Shown here: positions 36,200-48,300 of the stretch, piece by piece
Position numbering within the stretch: the stretch's first letter is position 1
Layout of the letters: the number at the start of each line of letters is the position of its first letter
Source of the DNA: Varroa destructor
Lineage: Eukaryota; Arthropoda; Arachnida; Mesostigmata; Varroidae
DNA length: 64,000 nt
Direction: 5' to 3'
Assembly (NCBI RefSeq): GCF_002443255.2
Contig: NW_019211457.1
Location: 48,571,233 to 48,635,232 of the forward strand
The notes under the pieces: generated by a model
Told to the model about the DNA's origin: nothing
Seen by the model: the letters and a program-made list of their open reading frames with translations, nothing else
Databases searched by the model: none
Position numbers and translations under genes: made by a program

Positions 36200-38600
36200 T
36201 TCGTATTACTTCCTTTCAGCAAGGGTCGTACTTCAACAGGCTGTGCCATATATTCTAGAAACGCGCAAAGCCAGTATTAGTGTATTAGAATAATCTATAC
36301 AGTTTTAGTATACGGAATTTATTGGATAAGATAGGACCTTTGTGGATACAGTATGTATAAGGCGTCGTTAGTTGACAACTATCAGCAATTGCACTTCTAT
36401 CCAATCAAAAGTCACTGCCTCTTTGGTTGTCTCTAAGAGGTATACAATACAAATTTCATAACTATTTAATAAAAAGTGCATGTATGGAAGTATGAGGTTC
36501 GGTGACCTAAATGAATAACTTGATGGTAGGCACGTTTTTCACAGTTAAAAGTATTTCAGTTGTCTACAGCGTTTTGTGGATCGTTTTTTTTCTAGGTCGT
36601 CACTGTACATGTGGATTTTTGATGTGTACGCTCTGTACGAGATTGTCGCGTCAGTGCTTGCTAAAAAAAAAAAAAAAAACTTGTTAAATTGTCAAGTATC
36701 AACGTATTGCCTTTCGACTCGCTTCATTTGTCTACCTTGTTTGCCCGTTTTTCACTTGCGGGACGGTTACCTCTAGTTGAATCAAATTTAAGAATATCTT
36801 TATTAAGCCAAGGGTTCTTGTCAACGAGAACAGCAAAAATACACCTGCCGTTGATGCATAGTTATATCTACATCGCAGGGGAGCTTTCCACACAATTTTA
36901 AGAAGAAGAAGATCAATGACCAGGTATAAAAACGACGTTAGTTATTCGCAAACCATACCTTAGAGTACGTAAGCTTGTTCTCTAAGTATCTACGATCTGA
37001 GCAAGGAGCTGAAGACGATTTTTTTCTGCAGAAAAGGTGTAGGAAAGCGTTTTCGTTTAATTAAAGAAATAAAATAGGAGCAAAATAGTTCAACAACAAT
37101 ATTGCTACAACTACTATTCCACACAAGAAAGCGGAGTGAAGAGATACGGTATCCTCGATTGGTGTACATTAAATGTAGAAAAGACTAATAAAAACCAATG
37201 TAGTGTTATTGGCCATAAAAATTGGTGCAATAAAGCTTCGTCATTTCGGACAGCCTTACCTCTAAGATATGTCGGTGACTACTCATGTATTTCCTTCTAA
37301 AGGCTTGAAATCATTTTTATTTATATAGGATCAACCAGATTTTTTCATCGCCGTTCTGCGAGAGCATTTGTCCAGTCGGTACGACCAACCAAGAATCAGT
37401 GTCAGTAACATTACTCGTTTATGTGATGTAGTTGCATCGCTGACTTTACAACGTCTACCGTTATTGCGTTGCTAAACGTCGGAAGTTCACTACGTGTCTA
37501 CAAAACTACAGTGGCTGAATACCTGATGTGTTAGTGAACGCTTCGCTGACATAAACAGTGCCTGACCCTGACGGTTTAGTCGTGCTCCACCCGAATTGGA
37601 CACGTCAACACGCGTTGGCCACCACTAGTCTACCACAATGTCTCTTTTAAGGCCGGCCCCCATAGTTCCCGATAGAATCTGAAAGACGATATGAACAGGT
37701 CTCAAACGACTACAGCCATATGTGGTTTGCTACCATCTATGAAACCACTCTGCCATGCAATATCACAAAAGTTAATGAAACCTTATGAAAAAGTACTTCA
37801 GGGTCAAAAATGTCGATACAACAGTGAAAAAATAACCATATCTGTTATCTAACTGAAACTTTCTGATAACGCTGTAAGCGTATGCATAAGTTCTTCAGTG
37901 CAAAAGAGCATTCGTTTTTATCGGCTTCGCGTAATATGCGTATATTCGGCAACTAGGAAAATTTAAATTTACGTAATTGCTGAATTTGTAAGTGAGCTTG
38001 CGCCGTTTTTGCGAAGGGGTCATATCCTGTCCAGTGGCTTCGTTGCGGCTTCCTTAAAAATATATTACTAGACTATTGGTGCTAGGGAAGGAGACAAAGG
38101 TATAGCTCAAAAAAGTTAGCTATTTAGCACGAAAATGCACTCTTCTTATTATTTGTATTACCAAATTATCGGTATATGCAAAAGGAAAAATTGGGTAGCC
38201 GTTTAATTCGATACCTAAAGTTGATAAAGAACTTGGCAGAATAACGATAAGAAAATTCGCTAAAGCCATCAAAGACATGCAAGTCAAATGCAGTGTCAAA
38301 AACTATAATACGAATATCAAAAAATGTGATTTTCTCATAAGCAGAGGGCATTTTTGGTTAACGCGAGAAAACGACTTTATTAGATTACCAGGAGAGATCG
38401 TCCGCAAGTTGCTACTTGAGGGTTTTAATTATCAAACTAGCATAGCTACAGAAGTGAAATGATTTGAGTATAGCCGATATGAACTTGTTCACCAACTATT
38501 GCGTTATCATGTTATGTGATACCAACCATATTACGATGGTACCGCATATGTGAAAATTACGTCATACTTCAAAATGCAATACAATACGTCGTCTCCTTAA
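36200..38600. other. AT-rich intergenic DNA
   Basis: Nothing is recognised. A run of 17 A lies at 36663-36679. An ORF pair at 38166-38462 gives protein-like text on the plus strand (IVRKLLLEGFNYQTSIATEVK) but matches no family I know. Confidence 0.5.
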
Positions 38601-39060
38601 TCTAATATATATACGTAGCCTTTATTAGCTTCGTTAAACTATCTCGGTAACTGGCTAACTAACTGCAAGCTGGCTGTTGACCAGCCAGTGTTAGGGAGTG
38701 TCGAGCAAATGTAGGCTACTATTATTGCTGCTGCTGTACCGCTGCCTTTCATTCTTCTCCTCGATCCATGGCGTCTCCGCTGGCCAGTTCCCCCATTCTC
38801 CGACAAGCGATGAAACAGCTTGCTGTGGCGGCCGAACTGACAGGCGACCTCTCTGATCCTCCACCCCAAGGCCTGAGCGTCCCTTCCGTTCCCTCTGGCA
38901 CGCCTGAATCTACCGCCAGCGAGCGTCCGCGCTATCCTTGAACATCGAAGCACTATTACTGCGTCTGCCCATGGTCCTCCTCGTCGTCGTCGTTCTTGTT
39001 GTCGAAAGAAGGCGTCCCCGTTTGCCGCTCCTGCCCGCCACGTCCCGCGTTCGCTCAGAA

Positions 39061-39137
39061 GTAGTAGCAGCAGCAGCAGCAGCCGCCGCCGCCGCCGCCG
39101 CCGCCGCCACCGCCGCCGCCACCGCCACCGCCATCAC
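39061..39137. repeat. (CAG)n-(CCG)n trinucleotide repeat
   Basis: GTAGTAG leads into CAG repeats and then about 8 GCC/CCG units, followed by interrupted CCGCCA units. Read as protein it gives polyalanine on one or other strand, but no flanking coding sequence supports that. Confidence 0.9.
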
Positions 39138-40214
39138 CGGCGTAGCAGCAGGAGCAGCCTCACTGCTCTTTGTCCCCTCTGCATCTTTCTCTCTTCTCGA
39201 CTCCCTCAGCTCCCTTAGCCCCCATGTGCCATCCCCTCCGTACTTCCTCCCCCCTCACCATGGCGCCCTCTAACCCACCCCACCCAGGCAGAGAACCCAG
39301 TCGGATCTTTCTGTATATAGCACCATTCGCTTTAGCTCTTACCCGCCCTCCCCAAGCCCCCAGGTTTCCTTCCCAGTCCCCCTCAAGCGCTGCTGTCTGT
39401 GTTCTCCTCTCCCTTTTCCGCAGCCAACGTGCACCATCTACTAGCTAGCCCACGGCGGTGCCCTACGTCTCCCCTACCTACATACAGCATTCCCCCGGTT
39501 TTCTACCCGTTCCCCCTGGCGTCCCCGCAGGCGTCCGATTGCGCGGTGTGCTGCAGGGGGGAGGGGGGGCGTCGTCTGATCATCAGAACCCCCACGCTCC
39601 AGCACGGTCAACGAGCCAGAGCCTTGGCAACCGGAGCATCAGCGCTCCGGTGCTCCTCTAACGCTGCTCCAGCCCGGTCTCGCCTGCCAGGCAGAGCTGC
39701 CTGCTACGCAGCTAAGGACTCTAACACAGGGGTTGAATGAGCGAACGAACGGCGGCAGACGGTGTGCCATCTGAGGGGAGGGACCACAGCAAAGCAGAGC
39801 GGAACCACCGCCTGGTAGTGGTAGAAGGGATCGAGACCGGGAGGCTTCCACGAACGGCTGACTCATGTGCAGCAGCAGCACCATCGCCACGAACACTACC
39901 ACCGTCGCCGCTTCAGTCACTTGGCCGGCGTACCAGCCAAAAGTTCTGCAGAGAGACCGTACGCTTTCTTGCAAAGAACAGCGCTTTCCACAAAGCTCAA
40001 TTTTCGTACTTTAACCAGAGAAGCAACGTCACCGTAATATTTCTGCTCAATCAAACAATGTAATTTGTCTTAACTAGACATCCGTCTAATGTGTCTATCC
40101 TTCCCGGATTCTGTCTCTCAGTGCCTTTTAGTGGCAGAAACTTCAACCCTTCGTAGTCGAACAGTTGACCGTTTCCCCTGCACTCTATCTTCCGTCCTAT
40201 AGGAGAGTGCTACC

Positions 40215-40229
40215 GGGGGGGGGGGGGGG
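40215..40229. repeat. Homopolymer run of 15 G
   Basis: Fifteen consecutive G bases within the CpG-rich domain. Runs like this are prone to sequencing-length error and can form G-quadruplex structures. Confidence 0.9.
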
Positions 40230-42069
40230 TGTCCTGGTCGGGGTAGGCAGGGAAAGAAAGAGAGCGAGCAGTGGGTTCTTAGGAAGTTCTAGGCAGGCAG
40301 ATAGGGAGGAATTGTGGGATTCCGCCGGGGGAAGGGTGGTAGCGCGTATCCGAGGGGGGTCCGTTGAGTGTACGGAGAGAGCGTCGCTCACAGCTGAAAC
40401 TCCATGACGCCAGCAAGCCTTCACGAAGAGTTTGGCGGGTCTGGCAGACAGACAGGCCATCGTGTCCTTAGACACTCGCACTGCCAACTCCGCCGTGAGT
40501 TTTTGTTAAGACACTTTCCTTGTTTTATTTTGGAAATAACTTTACGTATTCAAAACAGCTACAATTTTGCTTACTGGCCTTCGGGCTTCAAATGCAATAT
40601 CCTTGACACTGACCGACATCGATATTACTGCCTCTAATGACAGCCATCAAACATATTTTCCAGAAATGAATCTCTATGCAATTATTTGCCCTGTGTTCAA
40701 CCCAGTTCTGAAATTTAAGAGAACAAGCAACTAGTTTTAAGCCTTTAATAACAAGATATAAGCCAGTATGTACCTGAATATCACCGAAGTAATTCCAGTG
40801 AGACTATGCTGATTGCGATCGATCCTCATATGATCAGTATTAGGAATAGAAAAAGCATATGCTAGTAATAGTGAAGTTCCTTAACGCTCTGGCAGCTTAA
40901 CTAGGTTTATGCTTTGCTCCTATCGTTCGTTTTTGTTACAGTCCCTTCTCTCTTCTCATATCTATGCCGTCATCTCGATGGCCCATTCCCTCGTTTGCGT
41001 CGTCTTGCTGCGTTCGAACTGGAGAAGGGACTCGTCTCCTGTTTATCCGACGGGAAACGGCGAATCAAAGGCGATTCGTGGTCGCAGCTCCTCAGTCGAG
41101 TATGCCGCTCTCTCGTCGTTGTCGTAGCAGTGGCAACAGCAGTCTCTGCGCCACAGCTCTCTCGCTTTCTCTCTCTCTTCTATTTCAGTCGTCGTCACCC
41201 CACACCCCAGTTCCCACTACTCGCCCCCCGCCCATATCCTGCGTGGCTTGGTTGCTTTCTTCACAGCCTGGGCTGTCGGTTAGGCTAGCATTCGGCAGTG
41301 CTGCTAGTGGCATCGTTGGCGTCGTCCTCCAGCGGCTCTGGCCTGCTCTACTTCTCTCTCTCTCTCTGGCCAACGCACAGATACAGACAGATCGGGCGGC
41401 GGCCGCGCGGGTGACTGGTTGGTTCGGTCCTGGCCCGGTCTCTTGTGCGCTGCTCCCAACCTCCCCGAAAATGATTGCCACTGAGCCAACTGCTGCTGCA
41501 GCGGCCAGCCAGACTGAGTAAGCCAGCAAGCGAACAACGCCAAGGAAGAAAACTGCCGCAGGAACAGAGAACACGACTCAGAGGATAGCACTGCATGCAG
41601 CGCAGCATTAGATCGCGGCGCGCAACCAAATAATCGGGCAAGCAGCAGTAGCAGTCGAAGCAGACCGACACAGAAGAACTGCTGCGTGGCAGCAGCCGGC
41701 GCCGCCGTCACCACTACCATCAGTATCATCATCATCACAACGACCGCTACGAGTAAAGCAGCGCAAGCTCACAAGCAGCAGTGGTAGCCGTACAACCGCA
41801 GCAGCAGTAGGAGGATCAGTAGTAGTAAGCAGTAGTAGAAGCGCGCAACGGACGGACGAACCGGACTGACCGACCGCCGACCAAACCGACGCGCCACAGC
41901 CGCAGGGCTGCTGCTGCTGCTACCGTAGTCAACAGTGGCACTACTGCTGCTACTTAGTACGAGGGAGAGGGCACCGAGTGGTTCTCTCTCCACTCACGGA
42001 GTTTGGGCCGAGAGCACGGCGGGTCGGCGGAGTAACACAGCGCAGAACAAAACTAACTGATCTCGAGCC

Positions 42070-42107
42070 GGCAGGCAGGCAGGCAGTCAGGAAGGAAGGA
42101 AGGAAGG
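42070..42107. repeat. (GGCA)n-(GGAA)n tetranucleotide repeat
   Basis: Four GGCA units followed by four GGAA units, inside the likely 5' UTR of the MADF-domain gene. Tandem GGAA units are also ETS-type binding cores. Confidence 0.85.
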
Positions 42108-42371
42108 TACGACGACAACGACCAGCAGCAGTGGCCGTTTTCGGACTTGTAGAGAGTGACCATCCGCTTTCATTTTTTCAGTCCACGCTTTTTGCACGCG
42201 CCCCCATACCTCCCGCTTCAGGCAGCAGCAGTAGCAAACTCTCAGTGACAAACTCGCCGCTAAAGTGTTTCCCCCAATTCTATTCCTAAGTGATCCTTGT
42301 CAACTGTGTGTGACGACGCTTTTCACCGACTAGGGCCGTTCTTGCGCCAGCAGACCCCAGACAACTGCGTG

Positions 42372-45300
42372 ATGACGTCCCGTTTTACGGCGACGGAAAC
42401 GAAGCTGGGCCACAACATGTTCGGCGACCTGACCATTAGCCCGGTGAGTGAAATCTTACACGATATACTGCATTTGTTATTAAGAGTCAGCGACCCATTT
42501 ATGTGTAGGTAATAATAACAAATATAATTGTCAATTGTATAGCATGTGCAGATATGTTGGTTGATCTGTGACTATTGGAAACGTAGCAATCTGCTTTGCT
42601 ATTTCCTACTTCAAAGTGACTGCTTGAGTTGCCCTGACTGACACGATCTACCTGCATCTCTCTATACCGAAATCAGTGTAAGGTCACAGGAGCCGCGTGA
42701 CTTTCCGACAGTCAGCTGTGCCGGCCATATTTTGAGTTTGATTACGGGATTTTACAAAAACCTAGTGCATGTATATACAAGTAAGTTACAAGTGAACGCT
42801 GAAGATCTGTTATATATAGTACGTTCTAAACAATGGATTCGTATGAATTTTACGTTCGTCTTTTCGAGACGCGTGCCGTATTGATCTAGCGCCTAATAGA
42901 AGACTCTAGGTACCGAAAAGGAGCAATTTTATTTACTTATCGAACTAAAACGAAGCCAAAGTTGTGGGATCGCTTCAGTATCAAACGTGACATTAATGCG
43001 ACGACGAGGGCATTTGGAAATGGCCATTATAAGCTATGCACAATCAGTACGCGCACTAGCGGTTCTATTGCTGCGTGCCGTCGGCCGCCGTTCGTGCCCA
43101 TCGCAACTCCAACAAAATCGACAGCGGCAACAGCATAAGTAGAGCCGTGTCTGTCTCTACGACATGCGCTAGGACGGTGTGTCGTTGTCGTCGTTAAACT
43201 ATAGCCATTGTTATCATTGACGTGTATGCATTCTATGTCAACCTGCCTTGCGGTTGAGTGTCCCCTCCCCTACCGGCCGTGGGATAGTCGTCGTCGTCGT
43301 CGCTGCTGTCGTAGCAGCGGTAGTCGTACTGCGATAATCGGGGCTAGACGACAGACATTCGGTTAGGCCGAGCTATTTATCCTAGAGAAACGCTGCTCAT
43401 GGTGAAGAATGCCACCGTTTCTGCTGGTTTCTGTCGTCGTCGTTGTTGTCATCACTGGCGAATACGAGACACACCAGCGACGGTTGCTGTCCGACATGGA
43501 GGGATCTCTTGAGAGAAGAATGCACCGAAAATCGTCGGCCGTGGCGCCCCGCTCTGATTCTCTCCGTGACTGTGATCTCAGCGCCGAGTTTATCTGTCTG
43601 CATAGTGTGAGCAGAGGAACGGAGCATACTCTCGCACGCAGCAGCGGTAAAGGAAGAAGACAAAATCGGTCCAGTGTTGGTCCGACCGGAGTTGGACGAC
43701 CGAAAGACAAGAAAGAGCGCGACGGACCGACGGACAGAGCGATCGACCAGATGTTCAGAGAATGCACCGCACCACCGCCAGCCGTTCTGGTTCGGTGTTT
43801 GATCGTGCCCAGCCTCCGTAGTTCGTCCTGCACCGATTGGAGTCGACTCGCCTCAACTCGAGTCGACGGGGAGACGAACGACGAGATCAAACCGCTGAGC
43901 GACCGCTGGAGCGAGTAGCTGCTGCTACTGCTGTGCATGGAGCAGCGACACCGCCAGCAGCAGCAGCAGCATACACCGGCGAACAGCAACGAACAAACGA
44001 ACTAACAGTAGCAGCGAAGAGCGTTTCCGTTGAGCGTGGCCTCCGCACTTCGCTTCTCAACTCGGTGCTACAGCAGCACTGCCAGCAACTATACTACAAT
44101 ACACCAGAAAGCAGCGAAGAGCATGTTCGACAGCAGCCACGGCGGCGGCGGCGGCGGCAGCAACAGGCTCCGGAGTCTGCACCTCACGAAAGCGCACTCG
44201 TTTCTGATCCGTCGTACGCCGCCATCTGCGACCTCTCATAACTATCGTGGCCTCTGGGCCAATCCAGTTGGTGAATCAGTTCGACCAAGCAATCTTCATA
44301 CCGAACTGACGACCGAACGATCGACCGCGGTCTTTACTCGACGCCTTTTTCCGTGGGATCGACCGCGTACGGCCAGCCTAAATCCTGGTACCTCTACCTC
44401 ACAAGTTCGTCTTCAGCTAACAAGAAAAAGAAGCCCGAACATGCGCTGTGGCCCGATGACGAGCCAAACAGAGCGGCAGAAGACGGAATGAAGAATGAAC
44501 ATGGAGTGAATCGAAAGAACTATCGCCATGACCAACAACGACAACGACAACAACAACAAAAACTTCAGCACGACAATAGCAACATTTTGTTCGAACGTCA
44601 CTGCAACTCTTCCTGCTAACAATTACCTGCGGAATCTAGCTCTCACCAGACCTACGCTTATCGCGTCAATCGATTCAACATGCCGCGTTTGGCAACGTAC
44701 CCATCTGAACAGACATTAAGTCCGTTCTAGAAACGTCGATCATAGTTGCGTTCAGGCTTGCTTCTGTGAAGCTCCAGGTCTGCCTATACTCTGCCTGTAC
44801 TGTCGGTCCGTCCGAACATTGTTCGACTCATGTTGTTGATAGTAATAGCCGTGTGCTGGTCCTGCTGCTGTTGATGCTGCCGCCAGTGCTGTGGTGTCCC
44901 TACCGTCGCGTCCTGTCCCGTCTTCTCTGCCGCCTAAGCGGTAAAGAGAACGGGGGGAAGGGAAGCGGGGTCTTGCAGGCCAGCAGCAGTCGGGTGGGGG
45001 TGGTGAGTCACACGTTGGTTGCGTGTGCGGGACCGGGTCGCGGTGAAGGCGAGCGCAGTGCGAGGAGTTGCTGCTGCGAGGAGAGCGGCTCGCACGGGAG
45101 GAGGGGGGTAGAAGCACGGCGGGGGACCCTACTGAGCCCCCGCCAGCGCAGAAAGAGAGAGCGGCCCATACGACGGACAGAGAGAAGCACGAGGAATTGA
45201 GGATAGGGGATGAAGGGGAGGCGTAGAGAGCGATCGAGGGTAGGGGAAAAGACTAGGGATGCGGGGTATCCGCGGGAGGGAGAATCACTCGCTGAGAGAT

Positions 45301-48300
45301 GGCGGGTGGAATCGGGCGGGACAGAGCGAGGGGGCTGGCTATGCGGCGGAACTGCCTGCTAGCAGTACAGTTCAGTACAGCACAGTGTAGTGCAGAACAA
45401 AACAGCAAAGCCGTTTGGTGTCACCTACTATGAGATGGCCGCCTGATCGCCTGCCTACCTGTCAGCCAGCCAGGCGGCATGACTGACCGACTGATTGGCT
45501 AGATGGCTTGCTAGTTGCATCAGACTCACCGAAGAATTTGCGAGTGTACGCTTGTAGTATACTATATGCGTCGCAGATATATATGTATATATATATATAT
45601 ATACATATGTGTGTTTGCGTGTTTGTTTCGAAGTACAAGAAGCGCTGCTTGTCGGTACGCCGAAGTAAGTGCAATCAAAGCCTCATTGCGTCTGCTGCTG
45701 ACGAAGATCGGAGGAGCACGCCGATCCGTTTCGAGGCCGGCTTAGCCAGGCCAACACGACGCTGATCGCAACGGGCTCCTCTCCAGGGGGTTGGGCAGCA
45801 GAGGTCATGGTGAATGCAGTGGGGTGAGCAGGGGAAGAAGCCTTGAAAACTGATACTGGTTTCTAGGGAAACGTATCCATGATGGACCGCTCCGATGCGC
45901 TATGTTGCCGACATGGACGCAGCGACTTTGTGAACGCCGCGAATCGTCGAGTCGGCGGCGCGCCCCATTGAAACAGCTAGAAGCAGCACAGCAGCAGTGG
46001 CAGTAAGAGCAGGCAGAACGGCTTGTGCTGCTTGTATAATGGGGAGGCTCAGACTATGGAAATGTTGATGGGATATGGCGACGTTCTTTGGAGTCGAGTG
46101 GAGCGAACTGGACCGGAGTGAAACGGAGAAGACAAGAGGTCAATGTGTCTGTGTGTGTATGCCTTCGTACACTGTCTGTTTGTTCGTTTGCTCACTCACT
46201 CTTCCTCTCGTTCCACCGTCAATCCTCTTGCTCGTCCGTCCGTCCATCGATGGATGGGGAAGGCAGGCAGGCAACGTGCGGGCGCACTTTCTGGTCGACC
46301 GTCTTTCAGAGGATGGACGCCAGTTAGAAGTTAAATGTCGTCATTTCTGTAGAGACGCTCTTCATAGCGATACTCTGTCTTTAGCTGTCGTCGCTTAGAG
46401 AGTAGAGGGTGCCCCATGCATATTCCAGCTGCAGAAATATCAACAATAAAAAAAAAACTCGAAGAATGGTCAGGACGATCGTGGATGATGACGGTGAGAC
46501 GTATTCGATATCAGATAGTAACTGTTTACCCATATTACCACGACGTGATCCCTCTTAGTTCGTCAAAATAAACGAAACGTGGACGTTCTGGCCGCCATAT
46601 TTACCAAAGAATTTTAGAATGGTCATCATTGGCGTCATCATACCCGCTGGTGCTGTCTGCTGGCTATCTATTTGGTGGACTGGAACCGGGTGCTTAGCTT
46701 ACTAGCTCGCCACTGATATCGAGTGAGCGAGTGAAGGGTGCCAAGCTTCTGTTTGTAGTTCGGGTGCGTCGTGGACTGCCAGTGGTATTGGACAGGTTGC
46801 CCGAGGCGAGGCGAGGCGTGGCGTGGCGTGCAAAGCTATTTCGGGTTGCGCCAGTAGCGAGTGCTGTGGTAGGGTACGCAGGACACAGCGCCGCTAAAGG
46901 TGCCCACCATCATCAGCATTCCTATTATCATCACCATCATCGTCGTAGTCGCGATGCTGGCCACCAGATAAACCGTTGTTCCTGCGGCCGCCGACACAGA
47001 AGTGACTGAGTAGTGGGCCGCTTGATGGTTGGTAGCTGTCGGTAACTGGCGAACACGCAGTCGAGAATGGGGAGGGACGAGAGATCGTGCCGCCCGCACG
47101 GCCGATGCGGGATTCGCACCCATCTTATGATCCGACCTAAGGTTGCTTGATGCTTGATGCCATGGGAAACACGCAAACCGGTGACCATTTTAGAAACGGT
47201 CAACATCATCGCAGCGCCCGTGGCCTCGAAAGGGCACGTCCACCCTTCGCTAGCGCTTTCCCCGGGAGTAAGCACGGTAGCCAGCCGGTGTGTACCCCAC
47301 CACCGACCGCCTCAGTCCCCTTTTTGACCGACCGACTTCAATGCTCCTGCGTGCGGTTAGTTTACACACGGGCGTGCGTATCAAGCCGAGCAGCTGTGTC
47401 CTAAACGGAAAGCATACAACGCTACCAGCAGTATCAGCATCGTTGCACAGTAACCAGTTGCCACCAGTCAATCAGTCAGTTTTAGTGCGCTGTTAAACTA
47501 GTCGTCTATAAGCCAATCTATTGAAAAAATATGTTTGTTGAAAGATGATTGAGTCCTGGTGTTGACTCTGGCATTTCAATTCTGAAATAAGAGCTTTCGT
47601 TGGAGTTTGTCATTTTGTGAGCTGAAACGAGCATGTATATAGAAAGACGTCTTCGGACAAGTCGAAATAGGAAATAGGCCGAAACTTGATACTAGCACCG
47701 CTTAGCGGACCAGGTCACTTCTTCGATGTTGCCCTGGCCGGGCGAGTTTAGGTTCTGGTCCGTGAAACGGCAGCGATGGCGAGAATTCCGTGGGCGGTCA
47801 ACAACCACATGGAAGGAGGGGTAGCAGAATACGGAGCGGGCAGGCGACGGTTCCGACGGGGGCTCGAAGAATACATTCAACTGAAGTGAGTCCAACACAG
47901 AAGGCAGGGAGAGAAGTGTGTAGAAGTAAATGCCCGAAGACGGCACCGCAAACGCTAGGGTCTTAGAGACGTAGAATGCATACACATACAAAATTGAGAT
48001 TCATGTGTACAGCAAGCATTCTACAGGCCGTAAACGAAATAGTCGTAGGGGCCTGGTCGAAAGTCTATGCATGTGTGTATGCATGTGCGGTAACTTCTGC
48101 TCTGTTCCTATTTAGGTTGAGTTGGTTGTGCTGGCAGCAGTAGTAGTCAAGAGTTTATCTGCTCAGCGATTGCGTCGAGTAGAAGAGAATGATAAACTGG
48201 GGGGCGGGAAGTATAGCAGTGCGGCTTGAGCAAACGGCATAAACAAGTGGATTTGATTCTTGCTTTGGTCGCTCCTAGCTGTGTTCAGCGATTACTCGCT

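Larger units (their letters stand above)
38640..42371 (+). promoter_or_regulatory. CpG- and triplet-rich 5' region of the MADF-domain gene
   Basis: Base composition changes abruptly near 38.64 kb to GC-, CAG- and CCG-rich sequence with many overlapping ORFs on all frames, the signature of composition rather than coding. The part just before 42372 (about 41.5-42.37 kb, rich in CAGCAG and AGTAGC) probably contains the transcription start and 5' UTR. An in-frame TGA at 42291 precedes the first ATG. No TATA box is evident. Confidence 0.5.

Noticed and set aside
38910..39273. Polyalanine-containing ORFs on both strands
   Set aside because: Both strands give polyalanine from the same GCC/GGC repeat, so it is the repeat, not a protein.
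40964..41738. Several overlapping ORFs of 107-185 codons on both strands
   Set aside because: Ser/Ala/Pro/Leu-rich text from CTC, GCA and CTG repeats with no consistent frame; best read as the 5' region of the MADF gene.
42297..42371. N-terminal extension of the MADF protein upstream of the ATG
   Set aside because: The frame is open only from a TTG; there is no ATG between the in-frame TGA at 42291 and the ATG at 42372.
43363..43989. 208-codon minus-strand ORF with a Cys/Ser-rich start
   Set aside because: The Cys run comes from the CAG repeat read in another frame; mirrored by a 169-codon plus-strand ORF; no family.
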